NCBI GenBank assembly: GCA_017427485.1
Contig: JAFRSR010000423.1
Location: 1-42,976 of the forward strand
Direction: 5' to 3'
DNA from: Kiritimatiellia bacterium
Lineage (GTDB): Bacteria > Verrucomicrobiota > Kiritimatiellia > RFP12 > UBA1067
Length of the DNA stretch: 42,976 bases
Shown: in pieces, positions 28,801-36,300 of the stretch
How positions within the stretch are numbered: position 1 is the first letter of the stretch
Layout of the letters: every line of letters begins with the position of its first letter
Program-made: the position numbers and the translations under genes
The notes under the pieces: model-generated
The model's database searches: none
Seen by the model: only the letters and a program-made list of their open reading frames with translations
What the model was told of the DNA's origin: nothing

Positions 28801-29218
28801 GGACGTCGGACAGCCAGTCGGAGGCGGTGCCCATCGGGAAGTTGATGCACTCCGCCTCGCGGACGGTCCCGCTGATCCACAGGCCGAGGCGCGGCTTGTT
28901 CGCGGCGATCTGGGTCAGTTCGTCCAGCGTCTCGTTGCCCGTCAGCGTGCCCGTGTACCTGAACTCCCACGGGTTCGCGTAGCCGGTGTCTGCGGTGGCA
29001 CTGCTCCATTGCACGTTCGCCAGGCGGAACCGGATGTAGATCGTGTCGCCGACCGTCAGCGTCTTGCCCGGCATCGGGAAAGGAACTTCCTGACCGCCCT
29101 CGAGCATGTAGGCGTCGAGCGCGCGGATCTTGCCCGTGGCCTGGGCCGACTGGGGCACGGCGCACAGCAGCGCCGCAAGGAGCGTGGCACAGATGCCGAT
29201 CGTTTTTTTCATGTTCAT
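16841..29218 (-). CDS. Giant secreted protein (about 4,125 aa) with PKD-like, LamG and thrombospondin type-3 repeats
   Basis: A signal peptide (MNMKKTIGICATLLAALLCAVPQSAQA) begins the protein. Beta-sandwich regions (PKD/Calx-beta-like, for example EWTFDYGNGTPDVRYVYG near residue 840) fill roughly the first third. Many calcium-type segments (D-x-D-x-DG-x-x-D...E) follow, at about residues 1500-1610, 1920-2090, 2330-2430, 2990-3200 and 3940-3965. A very acidic Asp/Glu stretch lies near 1670-1690, and a LamG / concanavalin-A-like domain (FTVEAWIRPEDV...WIDEVRVWDGAR) spans about 2540-2760. The last residues are RFFKAVIK. A surface adhesin or carbohydrate-binding matrix protein is inferred; no catalytic domain was recognised. 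The ATG at 29218 has an AAGGAAGG site; an ATG at 29248 overlapping the upstream stop (ATGA) is the alternative. Confidence 0.9.
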   Translation of the reverse strand: MNMKKTIGICATLLAALLCAVPQSAQATGKIRALDAYMLEGGQEVPFPMPGKTLTVGDTIYIRFRLANVQWSSATADTGYANPWEFRYTGTLTGNETLDELTQIAANKPRLGLWISGTVREAECINFPMGTASDWLSDVLGGQRHYTDLVFAYTVQAGDIALPVQLANASGTGPSTGAEPYYLKCNGQTVPWAIQATNENGLVTADFAFGPSNMPEDDPDFHWESTNAGMASWLTAKNYETFELMDLIQEGVFVQAIDFEPTYFKESEGIWRSIAQGSTTADPGAPALAIEGGSATPMYLYLWTEDSSIAEIVKGGQVEEEPVDYVFIDGVTRRVGRIHIYQDNVSPQFSIKATGSVGETTKVFLSATPTNIYNAGGTGIITNFITRTVQVGEPLPPGINVTVNGKTTEKVTANADYATALVRVNVTLSEAYPAGEFTIPLKVSVKEKPELNARDYVGMSQSSVDDNTAWDTVLTIPNGQTSASLSLWMYANRGTVDTENNGILVEVDTNAMDTAARDFFTGKILPATVVVNRSTPEITADLAPITAEANTPQEITINVADAYGEMRDPCHYTVYWSTSGNDSPNYYTKIEGLTPTAAGDLSFSVTYPTKSGENPFPSMYYVVNEDGKASTKHTVAVTVSAQKVIDPVLVDRKFPENAFDEQVIATLKFDGPNGFEMPNGATLGYVFLVPLDANSSNLVESVDFGDDWKTGMLVFSGAEETDPISMLLLDGSRGGLAMRYRIVVRTERNWDDGVLVSTWNSKELTFGVTNVVPEVTQVSMSGTRLKVNGGTMGAHASLGVSKTFTAQTSEPSDIDLYADEANNYQDDQKAFATEWTFDYGNGTPDVRYVYGPPSTALSYAFTQSGNCTVTVRMCDKDMDHNRDVWGPEFTFTVIVDAKPAVTLSPYNGLDQFYESAIGKDLGRINVNLTLAPSEEITVHLDVTRSGADDGNYPLPVLNKYDVNFGGSSGNATNDYVYFTWLDGTPRGGTSGFIITATVTNTTVNADNVPWKDLYRSATLPISVQNIEPMILTRPGTNEQAIAKNEPFKVSFEVQDVPADMTAGLTVKWTTSEGETATYTITAAGEGQYLVYNGESPSFSFKHSGSKTVTLLVQDKDRMYDQREWRYYVAPSKELVIYPRQPDQAGGRGGNVSSFSAYYTGAAGLGDGRVWADGAVVEFSNFIHNYTYDPTADAANAYARGYKVGDVDNGSLLPATDVPIDADGNHYISGSYSTYYTSTESNGLDSYFYCWILNKAEEGSSTYTGELLNFLPAVEVKGKTTANGQQLVKLPKYDKEEESYDKTVLEAIFSKEYLTSDNVGDINQDGIPDIFAVGYTYSGGKLYEFANGASEGGNADGSATDIKPTLVDFNADNDYLPADSVTSGNILITSDGWKTVGEPFTADLEIRGFDPNLNYRTGNDGLNYRVRGAWVSEPAFSPAESNAIVQINKQRGIHEFTWPMPDPDEDEEAYTEAVANWTAGLNKDNCWIPENRTDPTVADTDGDGFPDGYEYYFWYMSQVGWINEKGEWKQLNGERFQLEDIAQGVPITPDEVAAAFNPTVKATGNLSARDTDNDGLTDLEELALGTNPIHWDTDHDGMSDLWEIMRGMNPLKAPSDTEWNVDGDAMASFTTEKTYAVAKFADAEGKSVFFALPDNGNNVLDALQAAAQGDEDDEDPTADDDDDEDEDAEEGGITNITAIAVFRYGGKDSDYMPISRGHFERDESISYFDHPGRKRTTGSGMTWGDIRVAKSRPLDAIDVDISGLTFVSFETNKALRLVHDQVYAQFDFDPRTGWNVDKYGYVAKRWDPARSSHAEGLNDTGKAINTVAYTCLDEYLVLKYRYMAKEAQTGEALRSLSDDLEKINSYPKKMTIASVLAAGTTNPNVPFEEASYTVLGPDSDTDESETSQTDTQAPTYTSTNHGADTDEDGVPDGWELYVGYNPNNNLDVSGDNDGDGLSLLAEYAGTDSCNAYEFATNAEGKVTIYDNHPGHQKGWFNKFFPTDPWDIDTDGDGLSDSDEGSTWSATFMLGRSSDQEPVPHTYTFIYGTPADNDEHTLCCVRGGGLNPCSVDTDGDLLPDPWEHDFAGVVFRAGAPWSPADAEADPDNSKYGTSISLSAGVLATINRNDAINTASGSVSVVKCYITAGMDGTFGPSKSNGAVIGDAVTSYAQVDPHTGTKRNFDFDNDGLQNFQEYLVQTLRHLRYDDTETPLMGSYLPNGLAGSRTYVGFLPMQVWDGAAFYATARAKGFNGISAYGGEGFRYRELGYFARPPKAWDPTAQNQSGINACANYDEPGYRVMLRPAGLSPNASADGEDRMPAKTYACTDPRLWDSDDDGMDDYYELFHGLNPLLGEADVISDAYAVQYGAAPFGWRYNAWVGWPMIPMMEPVYDAMMYPWFMGMTEADPDGDGLRNMDEALLVNTPSPQNYHTDPTPLWMTDASSKTSYTSQYYGRDPYMTEAMVEPDLTKYLWFRYVDGADQGDVRDFMFSFEQNEGYDTDHDWLPDGHELTRTVLPASDPRSAADPDLRQAAYFTGENSALSSYTGDFSRPIGENYAMLRQFTVEAWIRPEDVSRDQTIVTRVCDYPSSTLSNATHQVRANFRLGITAQGYVYGEYDSDDAVQSGSDFGTTTVLGVLIEPNTWTHVALSYNGAALVLYVNGREVKRLQSRLIPANGLALAQQSVTPTGANFGNGGYRKYPSVFLVGADAAAVEATLLNDKSSWANYGSFYKGWIDEVRVWDGARTDAQIIADYKKRYSLADVAALRDETFSVWNAGGTHNDNDGLPNLPAELLVHYNFQHLPSEVTADYVASEPSGFSSKMLDNVRWNGHAVDLRCGWWSAVPVASTVYANRALVPWVRNMCGLLPAMDGSTPDSRYWSELLGGVTFPVEVGVSSFLFPNTACPYPYWNYMGESYFRSWQLNQLRTAVGDGFSSIVDNVRSRFEFDRRTGFVGGADLLPLGGAYAKRCTDFWDGQGPMDAWTETADDLDADDLPDWWEALYAGVGGNPEDITPTTVITYEGQQMEAREAYLRDLAKGLLPGMSLSDLPSEYRSKADRNFNDIPDWWESLFGLSSTAAWADADGDQLSDYVEWLIGEGFASASSQYPRVSPILANTFQSEGQIVPDYFWPVNLSYLGGMFTDHDFMEDAWEVNFPERDGKPGLSTGKYDAHLDADDDGWSNFAECRAGTSPQNIAYLGVDKLSVPDYPVPTVKVTARYNGERAVAGATTYVQAWRADDTAGQPDAMWQILSAGDVSSDASTGSSSGNAAATKTKDAHTKLIGMNPNREVTLTLGPGAVVAGTVSFSFKDLTWKSVNGYMFQGAETVLSSTLGGSENAVWIEGAVDRVIPGDANRGDIVMVSSNLVSGTVNESLVGEVDYQTGAVTIDLDKMQGEMIYNRVLAYAYDYWIGDHWEYSYYTYYNSINLSISYVKVDWESKFAAQGFPQTYYLSDSGTATDGIVSRGRLREGKNIFAAFIDLDKNGAWSPGEPYGAVANVDVGWSGTSCAIELSDTAPQMIRLDLAAAITASSQGFDKVNEATDRGLVNLNKGVWDNIPSIYPGTNMPANVSSLTKVRVVRNWIDGSASNGSTSYSTVVLERDIDLSVHPTLTEADLFGDGVYDLDWGALTRVGGAAVERATYRIVIGEGPVGEYEREGNNLDLLFSNRYELRRTPTVPDAELAQIVYAGQPTFRWSHTNSIDKAYPAFCLRIFAADKSTVIYDSGVQQAPARNEDGMYEWTAPVYAGMATPSNVVFDTANNYYWAVSMLDAKFTEFGKNSEVKTPFRLSCTGNVNDGKGYGSIKVAVKYFGPLVDSLSTSASSLADLIHVQAFTTPDFTGMAVGEAFVTNVSDIASMSNVTVNAIIRGVPPGTYYVRAFVDSNANFQKDIWETWGYGCYVGDAGAPFISIARGNLKAEAITAANFPYTPRGYTVARAAEVPVATVYLEDADTEFDGFPDAWEMKRSGNLGTRTPISGNTFFATVNPNLLGSLSAYSLGSVVSSSTTHLGFTLMGALLSGSEEAAAFAGSAEETTAVQIKSFSLENGLDLEVVNAATADASSVIVFKDEATVQLSLVCATSPDFSDAVEVPVKTITIRSNDTVVESVTAEELAAARAQAPDARFFKAVIK

Positions 29219-29244
29219 GTTGAACCGCCTTCCTTCTTGGTAAA

Positions 29245-29742
29245 TCATTTTCTTGCCGCGGCCGTGCCCTGTGCGCGGCCTTCGGCGACTTCACGCAAAA
29301 TCCTTTGACGAACCGCCGACTGCGCCGCCGCGCGGTTACGCTGCTCTTCAACATCCACGTTCTTCAGCGCGGCGACGAGCTCACGCCACGCCGGATACTT
29401 CAGGCTGTTGTTCTCCAGCTCCGCCGTCACCTGCTCCTCCGTGGCATCCGCCGGGAGCGCCTTCTTCGCGCGCGCACGCAACTGCGCCAAGCGCGCCTGA
29501 ATGTCCTTGCGCGCGTCGAGCATGCGCCGATTGTTCTCGATGAAGCCCTTCACCTGCGCCTGGTACGCCGCGTCGTCCGCGCGCGAGACGCCCGACGTGG
29601 CCGCCGGCTTCGCCTCGGGCGCGGGGGGAGACGAGGGTGCAGCATCCTTGCGCTCGCACCCAACGAGGCACGCGCATACACAGAGAACCGCCCCCAAGAG
29701 GGCGACCAATCTGTCGTTTTTCTCTTTCATATCTTTCTGCAT
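29245..29742 (-). CDS. Small helical lipoprotein preceding the giant gene
   Basis: 165 residues. A hydrophobic start ending in LVGC (Cys29) is a typical lipobox, so the mature protein should be lipid-anchored. A Pro/Ala/Lys linker and a charged, helical remainder with heptad-like spacing (possible coiled coil) follow. No known domain was recognised. Its stop overlaps an ATG of the giant gene (ATGA), which suggests translational coupling and a joint role, perhaps as a chaperone or anchor for the giant protein; that is inference. The second ATG (residue 5, 29730) could be the true start, because a palindrome occupies the place where a ribosome-binding site would be expected for the first. Confidence 0.75.
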   Translation of the reverse strand: MQKDMKEKNDRLVALLGAVLCVCACLVGCERKDAAPSSPPAPEAKPAATSGVSRADDAAYQAQVKGFIENNRRMLDARKDIQARLAQLRARAKKALPADATEEQVTAELENNSLKYPAWRELVAALKNVDVEEQRNRAAAQSAVRQRILREVAEGRAQGTAAARK

Positions 29743-29745
29743 CTC

Positions 29746-29803
29746 GAAGACCTAGTCTTCCCGAAGCAACTCCATTTTAGCACATTTTATGTCACCGGGA
29801 CAA
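29746..29803 (-). promoter_or_regulatory. Likely promoter plus palindrome ahead of the lipoprotein gene
   Basis: On the minus strand TTGTCC (29798-29803) and TAAAAT (29774-29779) are 18 bases apart. Just before the ATG a perfect 6-bp inverted repeat (GAAGAC, 3-base loop, GTCTTC; 29746-29760) covers the usual Shine-Dalgarno position. This could give the lipoprotein and giant genes their own transcript; the palindrome might be an operator or a stem that limits translation. Confidence 0.45.
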
Positions 29804-29821
29804 GACGAAATCCGCATTTCG

Positions 29822-32800
29822 TCATTTTTTACGCGATTCCTCCCAGTTGAGTTCAACCTTGAAGAAGCGGTTTGTGGCCGCACCTTCGACATTCTGCCAT
29901 TCAACGCCTTTCGGCCATTCGACCCAATCCTGCGCACTCGCCGATGGTATCGGCGAGCACAGGACCTTGTAGACGCGCACCGGATCGCCTGTGACGCTCA
30001 AATCAGGCTGCCACGAGATGTAGGGCACGCCGTTGGTCACGGCGATGCGCGCACGGAACAGATCATTCGGATCTTCTAGGTTCGTGCCGGTCCAGTATTC
30101 CTCCCACACCTTCATCGGCTTGCCGCTCGGCGAATCGCTCTCGGCAAGCTCTTCAAGCTGCGCCTCGCTCATGGAACCTGCATTCGAGAAGTGATCGCGC
30201 AACCAGCTGTAGGACACGCCGTGCGTGGGCGTGGCCTCACCCGAAGAACCTTCCGGCGCCCACGTCACGCGGTCGACCCAGCCCGTGCCGCCGCCGCTGT
30301 GCGTTTCGTCGGCATCGAAAAAGGTAAACGCCCATGCGTACGTCACAGGACCATCGTAATCATTCGTGACCGTAACGCCTGTCCATTCGACATTCCCCTT
30401 CAATGCATCAGTCAATTCCACAAAACCATTCTCTCCATCATATCGCCCGAAACGGAATTGATCCCCGCACAATCCATAGTCAGATTCCACCATTGGCTTC
30501 GCTGCGCATTTCCACGAGAAGGACAGAACACCCCGACCTTCAACCGTCGTTGTAAGCCATGAAACGTAGGTCATGACGTCATTCGTTGACAGCGGCAGGG
30601 CACCACTCTGCGCGGCGCTCGCGCTCTCGTCCACAACGCTCGTCTGCGCGAACCAGTCGGCTGAGTACACGTTCTTATCCTCTCCCGGATTTCCAAGTCT
30701 CCCCACCGTGCAGAAAGTCGCAAACTCGAGCTCGGGCGCATCGACGGCGGCGGCAAGGGGATCCTCCACCCACGACCAAACAACCACGAGGTTCGTCGCG
30801 CCCGAGGAAGGAGGCGGCACCAGGGCCGGCGCGTCATTCGTCACCCCCTGGGCGTCCACGTATGCCCAACGGTCAAATGCAAGGTGCTCGTTGACGTTCG
30901 TGGGGGCGGGCAGGTTGTTCCATTCATCGCCGACAACATAGCTGTTGGTCAGCACGCTCACCGCTTCGCCCATGCCGTTCGTCGCCAACACGCCGTTGCC
31001 GCGCGAATCGCGCGCGTCGAGCGTTACTTGATACGTGACGCCCGTCCAGCACGCGAGCAATGTCACTTCGGCCGCCGTCGTCAGGTTCGTCACGCGCGCG
31101 CCGTCCGCGAACAGCACGCCCTCCGCGCCGTTCGTGGTCCATCCCCTGAAGCCCCAGCCGTCGCGCGTGAACGCGCAGGCGGGGAGATTCGTCGGCGCGT
31201 CGTAGGTGCAGAGCATCGAATCCATCGTGCCCTCCCCGCCGTTCGCGTCGAAGGTGACCGTGTAGACGATGCCCGTCCAGTTCGCGTAGAGGTTCACCAC
31301 GCCGTCCGTTGCCAGGTTCGCCACCTCCTCGCCGTCGGCATAGAACAGCGACGGACGGTTCGTGGTCGTTGACCACCCCTTGAACGCATAGCCCGTGCGC
31401 GTGAACGTGACGTGGTCGAGAGCCTGCGTAACATCGTAAATGAAAGACTGGTTGTCCATTGAGCCATCCCCGCCGTTCGGCTGGAACGCGACCTCGTAAG
31501 GGTTCGGCGTCCACTGCGCGTAGAGCGTAACGGTGGCGTTGGCCACGTTCGTGAGGTTGTTGTCGATCACCGCGCCGTCGGAATAGGAGTCGCCCGATCC
31601 GTCCTGCTCCGTGTTCCATGCGTCGAACGTGTAGCCCTGCGGGGCCGTGATTCTGAGCTCCTCGATGGTTTTCAGCAGATCCGAGTTGACCATGGACAGA
31701 TCCTGCTCGCCGCGTCCCGTGCCGCCGTTTGCGTCGAACGACACCTTGTAGGTTTTCTCGTTCCATTTCGCGTAAAAAGTCTTGTTTTCCGTCGCGGTGG
31801 AGGAAATCGACGTCACGCGCCCGCCCTCGTCATAAGCTTCATTGTCGTACCAGGCGACGAACGTGTGGTTGGCGTACTCGATGTCCGTCGGGGCCGGGAG
31901 CGCAAGCCCCACGCCCACAACGTAGTTCGTGGGCGAAGTCCAGCCGTTCTTGAGCGTGCCTCCGTACGTGACAAGCGTCACCGTATACATATTCGGCGTC
32001 CATCGGGCGTAGACCGTCAGCGAGGTCGCGGAGGCGTTTTCAAGGCCCTTGAACGCCGCGCCGCTGCCGCTGCCGGTCCAGTACGCGCCGTCCACGGCCT
32101 TGGAATCAGCACTGTACACAAGGTTCCCGCCTGTTTGGGCGTCATAATACCCGACGAGCGTGTACCCGGTGCGCGTCGCCTGATGGATGTTGTAGCCGTT
32201 GTTCGTGCCGGTCACCAGTTTTTTCGTGTTCGTGTCATAAGTCGACGCCGTGGACGTCCCGCGGAAAACGCCGCCGCACGGGTCCACCGTGATGGCATAC
32301 GTCTTCGCGGTCCACTTCGCGTAAAGGGTCGTGGGGGATGCGAGGTTCGACGCGCGCGCGCTCGTGCCGTCGGCGTTGTAGTACTTCGTGCCGGCACCGT
32401 CCGTACCGGAATAATACCCGCCGAACGCGTAGCCCCGACGCGTCGGCACGGTTATTCCCGGCATCGCCGAGTCGTATGTCGCCGACACGGACGACGTGCC
32501 GCCGCTGCCGCTCTGCTTGTCCAGCGTCACCGTGCACGTGTTCGCCGTCCACTTCGCGTAGAGCGAGGCGTCCGAGGCGGTCGTCCAGAGCCTGGTTGAC
32601 CAAGTATATCCATTTGCCGCATAAAACTGGGTGCCGCCGCCGTTCACGCCCGTGAAGTACCCGCCGAACGTGTAGCCGGTGCGCGTGGGCGCCGCAATCG
32701 GCGTCGGCAGCTTGGAATCATACGTTGCGGTCACGCTCGACGTGCCGCCGCTGCCGTCCTGCCTGTCCAGCGTCACCGTGTACGTGTTCGCCGTCCATTT

Positions 32801-33379
32801 CGCGTAAAGGGTGGAGTTCGCGGCGTTCGTCCAGGGCTTGTTCGACCAAGTATATCCATTTGCCGCATAATATTGCGTGCCGCCGCCGTTCACGCCCGTG
32901 AAGTACCCGCCGAACGTGTAGCCGGTGCGCGTGGGCGCCGCAATCGGCGCCGGCAGCTTGGAATCATACGTTGCGGTCACGCTCGACGTGCCGCCGCTGC
33001 CGTCCTGCCTGTCCAGCGTCACCGTGTACGTGTTCGGCTGGCCGAAGAAGCGCAGCGTGCAGCCCGTGTAGGCCTGTGAGAGGTTGATGCTGTTCCCGGC
33101 GCCGCCCGACAAGGTGGTCTGGCCGCTCTTCGTAACACTCCAACGGGGTGTATAGCCGGTGTCGACGTCCGTGAATGCCGGCGTATAGGCCGTGCCGGCC
33201 ACCCACCCCGTCCATGTTGCATGGCCTTTTTTGGCAAGAGTCATACTCTGGCTGCCGGCAGTCACCTTGGCCGTGCCCACATGCGAATCATTGGTCGCAT
33301 TGACCGTAATGTTCACCCCCTCGGCCGCGAAGGTCATCGCGGTCGCCAGCAGTGCGAATATGGGGGCGCGGCACAACAT
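29822..33379 (-). CDS. Secreted InlB B-repeat (Listeria-Bacteroides repeat) protein
   Basis: 1185 residues with a short signal peptide (about 1-19). The body is a string of about nine to ten beta repeats of the Flg_new / InlB B-repeat type. Each has TVTLDxQxGxGG-like starts, a TRTGYTFGGY core and an LYAKWT end. The first two full repeats (about 118-281) are nearly identical in DNA, while later ones drift (NVTFDANGGEG-like with an FxGWxT core). After about residue 850 comes a non-repeat C-terminal part with a carbohydrate-binding-like sandwich and the ending ATNRFFKVEL. Such repeats stiffen surface adhesins; partner unknown. The gene lies 19 bases after the C10 protease gene and has a GAGGTG ribosome-binding site, so it belongs to the same transcript. 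Confidence 0.9.
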   Translation of the reverse strand: MLCRAPIFALLATAMTFAAEGVNITVNATNDSHVGTAKVTAGSQSMTLAKKGHATWTGWVAGTAYTPAFTDVDTGYTPRWSVTKSGQTTLSGGAGNSINLSQAYTGCTLRFFGQPNTYTVTLDRQDGSGGTSSVTATYDSKLPAPIAAPTRTGYTFGGYFTGVNGGGTQYYAANGYTWSNKPWTNAANSTLYAKWTANTYTVTLDRQDGSGGTSSVTATYDSKLPTPIAAPTRTGYTFGGYFTGVNGGGTQFYAANGYTWSTRLWTTASDASLYAKWTANTCTVTLDKQSGSGGTSSVSATYDSAMPGITVPTRRGYAFGGYYSGTDGAGTKYYNADGTSARASNLASPTTLYAKWTAKTYAITVDPCGGVFRGTSTASTYDTNTKKLVTGTNNGYNIHQATRTGYTLVGYYDAQTGGNLVYSADSKAVDGAYWTGSGSGAAFKGLENASATSLTVYARWTPNMYTVTLVTYGGTLKNGWTSPTNYVVGVGLALPAPTDIEYANHTFVAWYDNEAYDEGGRVTSISSTATENKTFYAKWNEKTYKVSFDANGGTGRGEQDLSMVNSDLLKTIEELRITAPQGYTFDAWNTEQDGSGDSYSDGAVIDNNLTNVANATVTLYAQWTPNPYEVAFQPNGGDGSMDNQSFIYDVTQALDHVTFTRTGYAFKGWSTTTNRPSLFYADGEEVANLATDGVVNLYANWTGIVYTVTFDANGGEGTMDSMLCTYDAPTNLPACAFTRDGWGFRGWTTNGAEGVLFADGARVTNLTTAAEVTLLACWTGVTYQVTLDARDSRGNGVLATNGMGEAVSVLTNSYVVGDEWNNLPAPTNVNEHLAFDRWAYVDAQGVTNDAPALVPPPSSGATNLVVVWSWVEDPLAAAVDAPELEFATFCTVGRLGNPGEDKNVYSADWFAQTSVVDESASAAQSGALPLSTNDVMTYVSWLTTTVEGRGVLSFSWKCAAKPMVESDYGLCGDQFRFGRYDGENGFVELTDALKGNVEWTGVTVTNDYDGPVTYAWAFTFFDADETHSGGGTGWVDRVTWAPEGSSGEATPTHGVSYSWLRDHFSNAGSMSEAQLEELAESDSPSGKPMKVWEEYWTGTNLEDPNDLFRARIAVTNGVPYISWQPDLSVTGDPVRVYKVLCSPIPSASAQDWVEWPKGVEWQNVEGAATNRFFKVELNWEESRKK
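32537..33028. repeat. Two tandem 246-base near-identical units in the InlB-repeat gene
   Basis: Each unit encodes 82 residues (starting YTVTLDRQDGSGG). Over more than 170 bases the two copies differ only in a handful of positions, for example a TATTGCG versus ACTGGG stretch and one C/T change. Neighbouring repeats of the same protein fold have drifted much further, so this duplication is recent or maintained by gene conversion. Confidence 0.9.
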
Positions 33380-33398
33380 GGAGGTTCACCTCGAGGAG

Positions 33399-36300
33399 TT
33401 AGGGCTCCTCCGCGAGCGGGTCTGACGTGGAGCCCGAGACAACCTTGTAGAAACGCTTGGAGCCTGCGGCGGAATCGCCGGGCGTGACGGTGATGGAAAG
33501 CGACACTTCGTCCACGGGATTCGCCGCGGAGCCCTTCGCCTGGGCCGCGGGCGTGCCGCTCTCGTACGTGCCGGATGCGACGGCCGACCACGTGGAGAGG
33601 TCGTCGGAACCGTAGATCACGTACCAGAATCCGCGCAGGCCGTTGGCGATCGTCGCCTCGACCGTCAGCGTGTCGTCGTCGTTGGGATAGACCGTGAGCT
33701 CGCAGCTCTCCATCGCCGCCGTCAGCGCGTCGTCGTCGCGCGCGAGCGTGGCCACGACGTCGCCGCTGCGGGTCTGCGTCACGCTGACGACCCATCCCGT
33801 GGGGGCAGACACCGTGAGGTCGTTCACAGTCCAGCCGTTGGCCTGGAGATCGGCCGCCGTCAGGAGGTTCGTGGAGTAACCGGACGAGAGGTTGTCCAGA
33901 CCGTCGTTCCAGACGATGTCGAAGACATTCGTGACGGACGGATCCGACGGATCAGGAGGATTGGGCGGATCCACTGGATCGGGCGGATCCGGCTGTACGG
34001 GTTGATACGGCAGTTCCTGGGGCACCTTCCCCCCCGAGCGGAACTCTGCCTTGACCGTCACCGGGCGGGCAACTTCGAACGTGAGCCTGTTGGACGACAC
34101 CTCGTAGTCGTCGTCGTCCGTAAGTTGGCCGAGTTCCCCAAAAACCCAGTCGTAGAAGTAATAGTAAATTCCAAGTTTCGGCTCGTCGCTCGGAACGGCC
34201 GTGAAGGCAACCGTACTTCCGAACTTGAACCAGCCCGTACCGGGGCTGATCGTACCCTGACGCTCGCTGGCGAGCACCTCCACGGTGATCTTGACGGCGT
34301 TCGTCTCCCAGAACCAGGTGAGCGTGTAGGCGCCATTCGGGACCGGCGCGAACTGGGCCGTGGTGCCGGTGCCGGTCAAAACCTCTTCGGAGTTCGTAGA
34401 GGTGAGCAGCCAGCCGGTGCACTTGAATTCGACGTTCTCGTCGTCGTTCGTGGCCGCGTACGGGGCCGTCGCCACGACAGTCGTGCCGTTTGCGATCTCG
34501 TTCTCGTGGAAACCGTAGGCGGGCTCCACCGCGCCGGGCTCGCCGCCTTCGCCCACCACGTCGAGGGTGATGCCGGACACGCCCGTGAGGAACTTTCCGC
34601 GTCCGGCGCCGATCACGGCGAGGACGGCGTTCGTGATCTCCTCGCCCGTGATGTACGTCGTGACCGATCCGTTCACGACGACGTTCGTGGCGGCGGCCTC
34701 CGCCAGCGCCGCGTCGTTCGTGTAGACGGCTCCGCCGATCGTCCAGTAGTCGAGGCGCCCGTTGTAGAACGACCAGATCTTGTTCGGCTCGACCGAAAGC
34801 GAGCGCGGGTCGAACACGGCGATGGACGGGTTGCCGTCGGACGGAGACGTGGAAGAAAGGCTGTAGGGCGTGCAGAGGACCACGTACTTGTTCGTGAAGC
34901 CGTCCACGTTGTCGTCATCATACGACTGCAGGATCGCCCAGGCGGCGTCGGTCGCCTCCTCGCCCCAGGAGCCGCTGAACGCGAGGATGGGCTTGGGATT
35001 GCCCGCGTCGATGGAGGCAAGGGCCCTCTCCTTGGCCTCGGCGAAAGTGGACGCCGTCTCGGAGTTGAGCAGGGTGATCAGGATGTCGTCCGGAATCCAG
35101 GCGCAGAGTTCCGCTGCGTTGAAGGAGTAAGTCGTCTCCGACTTGACGGTGGCCGCCGGGCCCAGCACGACGGAAGCCGGCTTCTCCGTACCGCCCACGT
35201 TGGCCACGACCGGCTTGACGCCGGCGGCCTCCGCGGCGGAGATGCGCAGGCCGAAGTAGCCGTTCTCGTTCGCGTTGGTGGAGATGCCGCAGCATCCCAC
35301 GGTCGCGTTCAGCGTGGGAATCAGCCGGCCGCACACCGGCACGACCTTGTCGTCCTGGTAACCGATCATCGTGATCACGCAGCTGATGACCTCGGAGAGG
35401 TAGGTGCCGCCGTTGATGGTGCTCTGGGTGTCGATCTGCGGCAGCGCGTACCAGGCGTCGCCCGACCCGCCCCAGCCCATGAACACGCGGGCGCGCGGGA
35501 CGCCGTCGGAATCCTTTCCGTAGCCGCAGGCCACCACCGCGTGTCCCTGGATGCCCATTCCCACCGGCGCGCCGGCCCAGCACTGCATGTAGATGAGCTT
35601 GTGGTACTGGTCAAGCTTGGGATTGTCGACCAGCACCGTGTACTGGAAGCCGAAGTTGTCGCGCAGCACGGCGGCGATGTCACGCGTGTACGCGCCGGAC
35701 TCGTCGTCCGTCCACATCATGCCGAGGCACACGCCCGCGTCGTAAGCCACGCGGCCGAGAAGTTCGCGCTGCTCCTCGGTGAGCGCATTCGACGAATCGG
35801 CCGCGCCGCCCCAGTTCTTCGGCAGGATCGACCAGTCGTACGCGCCGCCCTTTACCGTATACAGGGAACTCGAGCCATTGTAAGAACACGTATGCTGGTA
35901 TCCGGCCTCGGGGCCCTCCGCCGTGCCGAAGAACTGGATCAGCGCCGAACACGCCGTCGCCACGCAACCGCACACCGCATTGTTGGGCGTGTAGTAGTTG
36001 AAGCAGGGACCGCCGCCCGCGTTGCTCTGGTTCCAGTGCGTAAGCGGGCCGTTCTTCTCGAAGCCGGGAACCACGCGGATCTCCTCGTCGATCGGGTCGA
36101 GCACGCCCACGGACTCCGCCGCCATCAGCGTCATGCCACCGCGGCGGCCGACGACGAGATTCCGCCACTTGGACTTCTGCTGCTCCGCCCACTCCGCGCG
36201 CACGGCGGATACGTTCTCGTCTTCGGCCGGCGCGGGCGAGGCCGAAAGGAGCGTCGCGCCGCCAGAGGAATCCTCCACGTACAGATTCAGGAACCGCAGG

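Noticed and set aside
29803..29828. GACGAAAT/ATTTCGTC hairpin followed by T-run as a terminator of the InlB gene
   Set aside because: The T-run follows the stem on the plus strand, whereas all genes here run on the minus strand; it also overlaps the stop codon.
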